From: Siphonodentalium dalli
Lineage: Eukaryota > Mollusca > Scaphopoda > Gadilida > Siphonodentaliidae
NCBI GenBank assembly: GCA_032622095.1
Contig: CP136061.1
Coordinates: 65,105,127-65,169,126 of the forward strand
Direction of reading: 5' to 3'
DNA: 64,000 bases
Below are positions 46,639 to 55,666 of the stretch, in pieces (the first letter of the stretch is position 1; each line of letters starts with the position of its first letter). A program made the position numbers and the translations under genes. The notes beneath the pieces were generated by a model. The model was not told the DNA's origin. It ran no database searches and saw only the letters and a list, made by a program, of their open reading frames with translations.

Positions 46639-46874
46639 CCCTTTGAGTGCCAGGGGCCGATCTCATCGGCTCTAAACCTACAAAATAAGTCTGTTAAAGA
46701 ATATAAGAATAAATTATTAAAATTGTAAAAATTAAAAAAAAACACAAAAAAATTGTTAGGCCAATGCATTCTCTTATATATGCGAGGCGACCTGTGGTCG
46801 ACTCGCATATATAAGAGAATGCATTGGCACAGGGTATATGGGTTGATACAAAAATCTACCTGGCACTCTAAGGG
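46639..46874. mobile_element. PB-3: TTAA element with hairpin module
   Basis: TTAA at 46635-46638 and 46875-46878. Ends CCCTTTGAGTGCCAGGGGCC and, inverted, CCCTTAGAGTGCCAGGTAG. Carries an AT-rich linker ('aaattattaaaattgtaaaa'), then one hairpin with the 'gaggcgacctgtggtcgact' centre, then 'acagggtatatgggttgata'. It is the inverse arrangement of PB-2, so the two are copies of one family in opposite orientation. Confidence 0.85.
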
Positions 46875-46878
46875 TTAA

Positions 46879-47208
46879 AACAATATTCATAAGAGAAAGA
46901 AACTAAGAGAAGAAATAAATGAAGACATAAAATAAGATTTTTTGTAGAGAACTTAAGGTTATAAACCCAGAAATAAGGTCATCTGGTTTCAGTTTTATAA
47001 ATCTGGCAGAACACAGAAATATGAGCCATGAAAGCCATATAGGATTATAGGCAACCTGTTACCTATTTGGCCATCAATTTCCATTTATATAAAACAACAT
47101 GTAGGTCACACATGTATCTGTTATCAAATGCCTTCATCAAGACAAAATCCAGGTAAGTGTCATAAAACAGGACATAAATTCCATGGAGAATCGAGAATGA
47201 TGTCAATG
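46879..47208. other. no recognisable feature
   Basis: Unclassified sequence between PB-3 and C4. Confidence 0.45.
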
Positions 47209-47632
47209 GTGTGTCTGACATATGAGGTGAGTGAATATAGTGACACTATCCCGCACGGCGGACTAGCATCTCCAAATTCACCCTCTGGTAACTTTCATTC
47301 TGCTTAGGACTCAACTGCTATGGGAGACCTAGGATCAGATTGAAGTTCCCTGCTGAAGTTGGTGATGTTCACCCATTAGTCGCCTTGATAGTGCATTTTA
47401 TCTTCTGCAAATTAGAGGATAAAGAAACTGAACATGAACAAAAGGGAAAAAGTATTTAAAAACAATGTTATTTTTTAGACTATAGATACTTCCCAGAAGA
47501 TGAGGTCTAAGCAGAATGAGGTCCCCAGAGGGTGAATTTGGTGATGCTAACCCACTGTGCAGGATAACAGTGCTAAATTCACCCTCAGGGGACCTCATTC
47601 TGCAAATGTCAGACACACTATATCCAGACTTG
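47209..47632. mobile_element. family C element (C4)
   Basis: Left outer arm decayed ('gtgtctgacatatgaggtga'). Left palindrome remnant at about 47225-47300. Middle contains 'tgatgttcacccattagtc' and 'ctgcaaattagaggataaag'. Right palindrome at about 47512-47605, with right end 'gacacactatatccagactt'. The middle segment is shared with C2 rather than C1, so two subfamilies exist. Confidence 0.78.
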
Positions 47633-47906
47633 CATAATACAATCATCTGCGTAACATGCATCATGCATGAGAATATTGGCAGCTTGATTTGCATCCAATA
47701 AATGCCATCAATTCTCGACATAAAATAGCTTTGGTAATAAGTGAGGGACATTCTTTGATCCAGGTCCAAGTCTCGCAAACACAACAAACATGTACACAGA
47801 TGTGTTGTTCAACAGTGTTATTCACTTCAGAGAGCTGAGCAGAGATTCTGGGTCCAAGTTCATTGGCTCATACTCAAGACTCCGTGATAACATGCGCAAT
47901 AAGGGG

Positions 47907-48160
47907 CAAGCCTGAATTTAGTGAGTGTGCCATTTGCAGAATGAGGTCCCCAGAGGGTGAATTTTAATAGTGTTGATATCCAGCAGTGGGCTAGCATCAC
48001 CAAATTCACCCTCTGGGGACCTTATTCTGCTTAGCCTTATCTTCTGGGAAGTATCTATAGTCTCGAATTTAAATTGTTTTAGTTACTTTTTCCCTTCTGT
48101 TGAGCTTCTATATCCCCTACTTTGCTGAAGATAATAAAATGCATAATCGAGGTGACTAAT
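47907..48160. mobile_element. family C element (C5), truncated
   Basis: Left end 'caagcctgaatttagtgagt' and a complete left palindrome (about 47935-48030), then the middle ('cttctgggaagtatctatag', 'ataatcgaggtgactaatgg'). The right outer arm is missing. Confidence 0.78.
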
Positions 48161-49244
48161 GGGGGAACATAAATATTATGATGGAGAATACACAATACAA
48201 ATCTTTATACTTGTGGTCTTGGGCTATTTTAAAGCATATGGTAGCAAGGATTAATTAAACTGGGATTATTTTATGGACATGAGACAGTGAGGTATATCAA
48301 TTCATCATCAGAAGGGGTCATTACACAATGTCAGTAGTACATGCATGGACTTGTACAGTGCCAATGAGGGTGGGGAACACAACCAAAAGAGCATACTTCC
48401 TAAGCAAAGGCAGGGGCTGGCTCCTTCATGTCCCCCCCAGCTCGGAACCCCTAAATGAAACCATGCTAATTTCAGGGGAAATCTCCTAGACATATGATTA
48501 ATGCAAAGCCCGATATTAAAGCCGGTGATTCTCTGGGTCACTATTACAGCTTGGATGATATCTGGATATCTACAGTTATAGATGCACAAACTGTTTATTA
48601 TTGAAGGCATGAAACAGAAGTAGGTGATTTCCTTCGTTTATCTTATCCAGGTGGAGGGCTAATTGGTGAGGATACTGAACGCTTACACTAACCAAACATG
48701 CCTCCGTGATACAGACACCCCCTGATTCCGGATAAACCAAGCAGTCACTGCTGTCTGGCAGTCCCATTAGTGAAATGAATCCATGTTTTACATACAATAG
48801 TCTGATAGCAATGCCACTGATGGAGGTGTTCTGACCAATACTTGACACAACAGTTTGATCTTTTGTACAAGTTACATTATAGATAAGTGTGGGTGGCATC
48901 TTGTAAAATTAATGGACTATTATAGGAAAAGCTTAACACCGGAAACCCAGTATCAAAATGTTCTACACAGAAAATGACCACCAGAAGCAACCCGAAGACT
49001 TAAGGGTGGGGGAAGATAGCATCGAAAAAAAAGCACAAACTTTTTACTCAGAATCACAAGTCAAGGGGCGAATGCCCAGAATAAAATTGTGTATCAATGA
49101 AATAGCATTTTAACCACTTTGAAGGATCAAGCTAGATCAAAGCTATAAAATTAGATATATTCTGCTCTCAGGACAAAAATAAAACTGACAATGTCATGAT
49201 ATGGCCAAGCGGCCGAAACGATGATAAACTGCAATAAACCTAAA
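48161..49244. other. no supportable gene; one open frame of interest
   Basis: A minus-strand open frame of 107 codons at 48576-48899 starts with methionine and has unbiased-looking composition, but I recognise no domain and see no splice or promoter context. It overlaps nothing repetitive. I leave it unannotated as a gene. Confidence 0.35.
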
Positions 49245-49493
49245 CCCTTTCTATACTAAATGGATTTTCCCACTCAGTTATAAAATATACATTGGAATGA
49301 TCTATTATTCAGCTAGAGGGGTTTTAAGGAAAATAAGCAGACGACAGATAACACAAGTAAAGAATGAGTCCTATTTAATTGGAGGAAAATGTTCCGATAG
49401 TAAGTTCAACAAATGACCTATATAGTTGTTGAACTTATTATCTGAACATTTTCTAAAGGATAACCATGTCAATGAATATTTAGTATAGAATAG
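49245..49493. mobile_element. family D element (D11)
   Basis: Left end CCCTTTCTATACTAAATGG, right end 'aatatttagtatagaatag' before TTAA (49494-49497). The interior has the 'caacaaatgacctatatag' centre and inverted 'tgttgaacttattatctg'. It shares its right TTAA with family B element B5. Confidence 0.8.
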
Positions 49494-49497
49494 TTAA

Positions 49498-49706
49498 CCC
49501 TTTCATGACTGGCGCTTCCTGATATTTTGCAAAAAACCTGTGCCATAGGGAACTTCGCATATATAAGAGAATACATTGGTCTAACATGATTTACATTGAC
49601 CATGTAAGCCAGTGCATTCTCTTATAAATTGCGAGGCTCCCTATGGGAGAATGTACAGGCACAGGACCTTTAATGCTGCACCAGCACAGCTCCGATCATG
49701 AAATGG
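49498..49706. mobile_element. family B element (B5) abutting D11
   Basis: TTAA at 49494-49497 and 49707-49710. Ends CCCTTTCATGACTGGCGC and, inverted, CCATTTCATGATCGGAGC. The first hairpin has lost its left arm ('ctgtgccatagggaacttcg'), and the second is shortened. It sits directly against D11 with only one TTAA between them. Confidence 0.8.
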
Positions 49707-49710
49707 TTAA

Positions 49711-50128
49711 TGTGTATTATATTCAGTGTAGTAAATGTAACAACTTCAGAACGATTCACACATGGATAAAGCCTTCAGTGTTGCTACGTCAATCTTAGAT
49801 TGATAGAGATCGGTAAGTTTGGCACATATTGGCAATCCAGGTAAATGGAAAGTAAAAAAATCTGCTAGCAATAAAGAGAAAACTCATGCATTAATCAAGT
49901 CAAGAGGAGATAATCAAGGTACGTAGAACGGAGCCAAAACAACAACTGTCTGTGTCTACCTGGCCGTGATGACTCCATCATTATCAGAGAGCGTCTTGTG
50001 TTCCGGATAAAACCAACATCTGCTCGAAATGATGGCGCTGCTTTTATTCAATAGTCTATTTCCTACAGTGATTATCATAAAGTGTGAAGTTCAATAACCC
50101 TCAGTCTATCGAAGCATCAGTTCAGCCC
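49711..50128. other. no supportable gene
   Basis: Composition near 49920-50050 is slightly richer in GC, and a weak minus-strand donor-like site (CCAG then gtagac) is present near 49962. No reading frame compatible with the NAV splice phases was found, so no exon is called. Confidence 0.4.
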
Positions 50129-50130
50129 TA

Positions 50131-50308
50131 CTGTAATGCCTTAAATAATCGACTCCTTAACCACAGCAAAATTATGGGTAACTTTTCAGGATTTAGTCGG
50201 AAATATGGCTTGTTGCCATTCATCGAAAGCTCTCTGTGAGCTTTCCGATGAATGGCAACAAGCCATATTTCCGACTAAATCCTGAAAAGTTACCCATAAT
50301 TCTGCTGA
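50131..50308. mobile_element. family A element (A8), right end lost
   Basis: Starts after TA (50129-50130) with CTGT in place of CAGT. Both arms meet at 'aaagctctctgtgagctttc'. The right arm stops after 'cccataattctgctg' and the terminal 30 bases are gone. Confidence 0.85.
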
Positions 50309-50340
50309 GTACTGAGCCACGGGGGCCCCTACATTTTTAA

Positions 50341-50510
50341 CCCTTTCATGAGTGGTGCATCAATAAAGACCCGTGCTAGTGCATACTTGTATATATGCGA
50401 GTCTCCCATTGGGAGCATCATATATATAGGAGAATGCTCTGCCTTCAAGGTCAAGGTAAATATTGTTAGGCCAATGTTTTCTCTAATATATGCGAGGCTC
50501 CCTCTTCAAG
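50341..50510. mobile_element. family B element (B6), right half lost
   Basis: TTAA at 50337-50340, left end CCCTTTCATGAGTGGTGC, then 'gcatcaataaagacccgtgc' and one hairpin (about 50379-50442). The linker is in inverted order ('ttcaaggtcaaggtaaatat'), and half of the second hairpin follows. The right end is missing. Confidence 0.75.
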
Positions 50511-50868
50511 GAGTATTCAGTCATCAAATAATTAACTGAGGATGTGTTTGCCAATAAAAATTATGTCTTGATTTCTTGATACAAAAAATAAAAGCACCAC
50601 CTGCCCCTACCTAAGAAAAATAATTCTAATGATCAACATTTACTATTGTTGAAGCGTCTCAGCTTTCCCAGACAGTTCAGCTGCATTCAATAGGTAGGTG
50701 TGTCTAATCATAGACGCAGTAGGGGGGGCATAACCACTTGTGATGACATCAAGTTGTTCAGAAAGTGCAGTTATATAAATAAGAAGCGGATGCAGCATTC
50801 GACACATTATGTAACATGTGATATATGGAAAACATCTGGAGAGTAACATTTGAGAACAGGTCGCTGTA

Positions 50869-51080
50869 CAGTAATGTCCTAAGTAATTGACTCCTTAACC
50901 ACAGCAGAATAATGGGTAACTTTTCAGGATTTAGTCGGAAATGTAGCTTGTTGCCATTCATCGGAAAGCTCTCACTGAGAGCTTTCCGATGAATGGCAAC
51001 AAGCCAAATTTCCGATAAATCCTGAAAAGTTACCCATAATTCTGCTGTGGTTAAGGAGTCGATTATTCAGAGCATTACTG
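50869..51080. mobile_element. family A element (A9), complete
   Basis: 212-bp palindrome with TA at 50867-50868 and 51081-51082 and centre 'agctctcactgagagct'. Near-perfect arms with a few independent substitutions ('atgtagcttg', 'aagccaaatttccg'). Confidence 0.88.
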
Positions 51081-51082
51081 TA

Positions 51083-51787
51083 GTTGGTCTGAAATAATCA
51101 ACTGAAATTTTGTCAGGCATAAAATTTTCAACTGTTGAAAAGTGGGGGGGGGGGGGGGGACAAGACATGAGTGCATTGCTAAATATCAGGATATAATTTA
51201 ATCATGAGTTGTCGATCCACGGAATACTGTTTAACAATTGGTTGTCACATATTTAGCCATTAAGGTTTATTTCTCGATAAACTAAATTTCCTGATTACAT
51301 TCCACTACAGAAATAACAGCAACATCGAGTGATGTGACCACGCCTATACCACGTGCCTAAAATGTACATGAAAACTGTTTGATACCTCCTGCGATTTACA
51401 GGGAATATTGATTTTGTATCAGAATTCCTTCAAATATGACAGCCCTGCTATTAACTATAAGGGCTAACCACGAGTGCAAATGTAGCTAGAGAAATCAACA
51501 AGACTCGTGTTAACATTTCCTAAGAAACTAACAAATCAAGTCATTTTAGCCGAAATATACAAGGAACAATTATGCACAGCATGCTAATGAGTGGACACTG
51601 GCCACTAGCCAATCAAAATTGTTGAAGTGATGGTGACGCCATTCGAACAGTCGATAATTAGAGATATGAGTAACAGCATGTTCATCTTTGTGCTTCTTGC
51701 TCTTCGGAAACAATCTCAAAGTTTTTCGCTCAATTTACTTATACTTTCTACTTATGGTGGTTCACCTGCGAAATGAAGGATTAAATT
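51083..51787. other. no gene; 16-G tract at 51144-51159
   Basis: Unclassified sequence with a pure G run. No exon or element ends recognised. Confidence 0.5.
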
Positions 51788-51941
51788 ATAAGAAATAACT
51801 CTTGTTTTGATTAAGGTAACTGGTTATCAGTTATAACTGAAAAGTTTGAAGATATATTAACTAAACATGCTATAAAATTTGTCTTCAATTTTTTTGGTTA
51901 TAACTACATAACCTTAATCGAAACAAGAGTTATTTCTTAAA
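51788..51941. repeat. 154-bp foldback element
   Basis: Left arm 'ataagaaataactcttgttt' continuing 'tgattaaggt' and 'ggttatcagttataac'. Right arm is the inverse ('gttataactacataacctta', 'tcgaaacaagagttatttct'). The arms match over about 45 bases with a few mismatches around a 50-base loop. No second copy was seen. Confidence 0.78.
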
Positions 51942-52750
51942 TACATAAATAGGTTATGCAATATAAATGGTATTTTGTTATTTCCTGTAGTTCTTTCATT
52001 TTGAAAGCCATCCCTATATAAATGACTATAATGCCACCTATGCTATCTGGAGTGCAAATAGTGCAAACAGAATACCAGAGAAGTTTTTGGGCACCCTTTA
52101 AATACTCTATCAAGATATATTGCCAAGTAATTTCAAATATGATTACAATTCTGATGTCAAAGCACTGAGTAGTTGTTCTTATCTGAATCAAACCATTATT
52201 AATGCCAAACAACAGGTACAAACACAAGTAAACTGCATACTGTCCATCAAGAACACACAAATCTCAACGCCACACATGTCCAGCTATCAACAAGTTATTT
52301 CAATATGATTACAATTTGAATGCACCAAGTCATTTCCCTATCTCAAAGACTAGCATCTATCAGTTTCTTAGTGGGAGATAAACAAACTGCACAGGGTGAA
52401 TTCCGTACACCACTATTATCAGATAGAATAAAACTCAGTGTGCTGGGTAGTTGAAGTAGCAAGAGTATGCTGCCGAGCAATTGAGTGCAGTGATATAAAG
52501 AGACAAACTATCTTCTTTTCATCAAATAAATAAGCTCCTGATTTCAAGGACACCAACCCCCCAATCTCCCCCCCCCCCCATCCCAAACACTTGATAAACT
52601 GCTCAACTGATAAATCCACTCAACAAAACAAGTCATGTCTATCCCTCCCTCCCCATAGTTCATTCCTCATCTCTTCCACCGACTCCTATTGGGGTTCCCT
52701 AGAGGTAAGATGTGTGGGGGGAGGGGTTTGAGGTAGTATACTTTAATAGC
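51942..52750. other. no recognisable feature
   Basis: Short open frames on both strands near 51937-52308 are AT-driven. A C run lies at about 52569-52578. Nothing supportable. Confidence 0.45.
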
Positions 52751-52754
52751 AACC

Positions 52755-52962
52755 ATTTACCCTGTATGTGAGTCTCCCATTGGAGCCTCACATATATAAG
52801 AGAATACATATGCCTAATAATATTTACCATGATTTTGTAAGCCAGTGCATTCTCTTGCATATGAAATGCTCCCTATGGGAGACACACCTATATACAAGAA
52901 AATTTACTGGCACAGGATCTTTGATACTGCACCAGAGTGGCTTCCATCATGAAAGAATTAAA
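52755..52962. mobile_element. family B element (B7), left end lost
   Basis: Begins within the first hairpin ('gtatgtgagtctcccattgg'), then the linker 'cctaataatatttaccatga', a diverged second hairpin, and the right end 'tgctgcacc'-like block. It closes with 'ccatcatgaaagaattaaaa'. Confidence 0.72.
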
Positions 52963-53035
52963 AGAGGGACATCATTTTTAGAAGCATGATGTGTGGTACA
53001 TGTGTCCAAGTTGTCCAATGTGTCCATGGTGATAA

Positions 53036-53240
53036 ACTTTATGTAACTCTGGTGAAAATTGTTGGCGGAACCCAAATTTGAACTTGACCTGTATTGTTCG
53101 CTAGTAAACCCACACACAAAATTTCAGTCCATTTAGTTCAGACATACTAAAGTTATCATCCGGAAATGAAAAAAGCGAACGGACAGACGGATGAACAGAC
53201 CTATAACATAATACGTCATTTTGTTCTTCAAAACGGGCAT
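53036..53240 (+). repeat. diverged relative of the PB-1 tandem unit
   Basis: 'gaacccaaatttgaacttga', 'cctgtattg', 'aaacccacacacaaaatttc' and a short 'gaacggacagacggatgaac' tract reproduce, in the same order, the unit-plus-GGAC architecture at 9965-10624. It lacks TTAA ends, so the module also exists independently of PB-1. Confidence 0.6.
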
Positions 53241-54239
53241 ATAAAAATGGGTGTCTCTTGATCCTTAACCAAGAAATTAATCTGATGAGGCCATACACAG
53301 ATAACATACAACAGCCCCCAAGCAGCTGTTATTTTATGAACATCAGTAGGGTCAACATTACTGCCTTTATTACAGATAGAAGGGGGTCAATGACATACCC
53401 GCCAATAATTTAATAATAAATAACCGTTTTATTGAAAAAAACAAAAGTAAAAAGAACCTGGAATGAGGCTTATACCTTCTTAATGCACTAATCATTTGTC
53501 AATAACCCATAACCGAGTACCTTGATCTTCTGTTTCTGAGCAGGCCCTGGTTTTCAGGATCATTCATTCCCTGCCGACAAATTATGATGAATGTTCTGAT
53601 GTCTGAGCACCCTGGAGTGGCCTCCTCCATTATCTATTTTGATCTCAGGTTATAAACTTTATGCCAATTACACTTTCTTTTGGACAGGTGCCATGCCCAG
53701 TACTGTTGGAGTGAAACTCTTAGGAAATATTTAATGTATTTCATTCATCATTCATAACAGCACCACAAATATCTATACATATGTACCGACATATATTTAT
53801 ACATAGTACCAATATTGCAGTTGGACTTTTATTAGTATTAACGCCACATACTATATTCATAACTCATATTTTAATCTGCTAGTCATTTAGCTGTTAGAAT
53901 TGACCACTGTTGCCATAAGATTTTGAAACACAAGAGTCCAAAATTAGAATTTTAATACTCTCGACATTGTATAATATTGTCACCAATTCAATAACGCACA
54001 TGCGCATTATTCTCATGAAAAAGAACTTCAGAAACCACATTAGACATATAACCTACATGTATCTCACAATCTTTTTGACTTTGCCGAACATCAAAGTTAA
54101 GTGTTTTTGGAAGGTTTCTGTCTGTTGGCAATTATCTTAGTGTCCCTAGAGTTATGAAAACAGAAAATATTTTCTATAAAAATGATATCTAATTATGAGT
54201 TTATGGACATGATACCTCGACTCAAATTTATTATTTTAA
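53241..54239. other. no recognisable feature
   Basis: Unclassified AT-rich sequence. Confidence 0.45.
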
Positions 54240-54854
54240 CCTTTTCATGATGAGAACTGTGCTGATGCAACATTAAAAATCCTGTGCTAGTGCATTTTCA
54301 TATATGCGATTCTCCCATAGGTAGCCTTGCATATATAAGAGAATGTACTGGCTTAACCCTTTACCCAACAGAACGGCCCTGTGATGCATTCTCTTATATA
54401 TGCGAGTCGACCATAGGTCGCCTCGCATATATAAGAGAATGCATTGGCTTAACACATTAAAAATTATAAAATTGTTAAAGAATGTAAGAAAAAATGGTAA
54501 AAAAAGATTTTTTTAGGCCAATGCATTCTCTTATATATGCGAGGCGACCTATGGTCGACTCGCATATATAAGAGAATGCATTGGCACAGGGCATAACTGT
54601 AACCATCACAATGTGGTCAATGAGCCGGTTCCAATGATATCCATATTTGTATGGTTTTATTGAGACAGACCCAAGATAATTTAGGCTGTTGCAGCTTTAT
54701 TTGGCTGTTTTTGGCCGGTTTGTTGGGTAAAGGGTTAATACAAGGTCATGGTAAATATTGTTAGGCCAATGTAGTATGGGAGAATCGCATTTTTTAGAGA
54801 ATGCATTGGTAAAGGGTTTTCAAAAAATTTCAGGAAGCTCCAGTCATGGAAGTG
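54240..54854. mobile_element. family B element (B8) split by PB-4
   Basis: TTAA at 54236-54239 and 54855-54858. Left end CCTTTTCATGATGAGAACTG, right end inverted CACTTCCATGACTGGAGC. The first hairpin ends 'aagagaatgtactggc' and the linker resumes as 'tacaaggtcatggtaaatat' after PB-4. In intact B9 these two parts read straight through ('actggcttacaaggtcaagg'). Confidence 0.85.
54357..54734. mobile_element. PB-4: TTAA element with two hairpins, nested in B8
   Basis: TTAA at 54353-54356 and 54735-54738. Ends CCCTTTACCCAACAGAACGG and, inverted, CCCTTTACCCAACAAACCGG. Two nearly perfect hairpins (about 54383-54448 and 54518-54580, centres 'gtcgaccataggtcgcc' and 'ggcgacctatggtcgac') flank an AT-rich linker like that of PB-3. 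The remaining 150 bases are unique to this copy. Confidence 0.88.
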
Positions 54855-54910
54855 TTAATAACCCAGATACTATAAGACATAACGCCTGAGAGATCTGACA
54901 GAATATTTAA

Positions 54911-55135
54911 CCCTTTTTTTGTTTTAATGAAATACTCATTGACGAGTAGTTCCTTTAGGAAATGTTCAGATAATAACATAACAACCATAGGTCCCTCAAA
55001 TAAATAGGATTCCTTCTGTACTTGTACTATCTGTTGTCTACTTATTTTTCCTGAAAACCCCTCCAGAAGAATCATAGATCATTCCAATGAATATGTTAAT
55101 AAGTGAGTGAGAGAATCTATTTAGTATAGAAAGGG
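54911..55135. mobile_element. family D element (D12) near the NAV first-exon donor
   Basis: TTAA at 54907-54910, reverse orientation: 'gaaatactcattgacgagta', 'aggaaatgttcagataata', 'cttgtactatctgttgtcta', and right end inverted CCCTTTCTATACTAAATAG. Its right end is 38 bases from the proposed NAV exon at 55174, within the following intron as transcribed. Confidence 0.78.
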
Positions 55136-55173
55136 TAAAGCATATAAAAGGACAGTGAAAAATTAAAACTTAC

Positions 55174-55277
55174 TCGGGCATTCTTTTTTATTTCTTCCAT
55201 CATCTCATATAATCCAACAACTATAATTTCTATAAATCCACGGTCCACATTTAAGGAATCAAACAAGGTTACTAACA
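55174..55277 (-). CDS. NAV: probable first coding exon of the NAV gene
   Basis: Minus strand. The strong donor 'gtaagttt' follows a CGA codon in phase 0, exactly the phase needed to join the exon at 31951-32068. The last nine codons read MEEIKKNAR from an ATG at 55198-55200 with a good start context (A at -3, G at +4; another ATG lies immediately before it). Joined, the protein would begin MEEIKKNAR-IYTDWANHYLEK. Some NAV-family proteins likewise have only a short N-terminal leader before IYTDW. The open frame continues upstream to an acceptor-like 'cttgtgacag', so the 5' part is probably untranslated. No protein homology supports the leader itself. Confidence 0.5.
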
Positions 55278-55666
55278 CTGTCACAAGTTAAACAAAATGG
55301 AATCACAAGCATTCCAACACACATACATCCAAAAAATCTCAGAATGTGAATTTGATCACAGTAGATAATGTTTCCTGACTGAATCTTGGCACAACCTTGG
55401 AAAACCATCTATCAAACAATGATATTTACTCCAAAAAAATTATCAGTTCAGTCGGAGAGAAACAATTTGTGGTATATGACTGCATGCACACGGATATGAA
55501 GAATAGCATTCCCACCTGCATGCTCCACGATATGTATATTAGCAGATCCACGTGAGTTAGTAATCTACAACACGCAGCTCACTTACGAGAAAATCTGTCA
55601 GATCACTAATTTCTACTCAATGTGTTGGGGCAGAGTTGTACACATCTGGCCGTTTTATAATGAATT
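55278..55666. other. no recognisable feature
   Basis: Upstream, in transcript sense, of the proposed first coding exon. No promoter motif that I can support. Confidence 0.45.

Noticed and set aside
48576-48899. Minus-strand frame of 107 codons with a methionine start
   Set aside because: Composition is not obviously repeat-driven, but I recognise no family and see no supporting splice, promoter or conservation evidence.
49920-50040. Possible additional NAV exon ending CCAG then gtagac
   Set aside because: The donor is weak and the frame ends in phase 1, which cannot join the phase-0 start of the exon at 31951.
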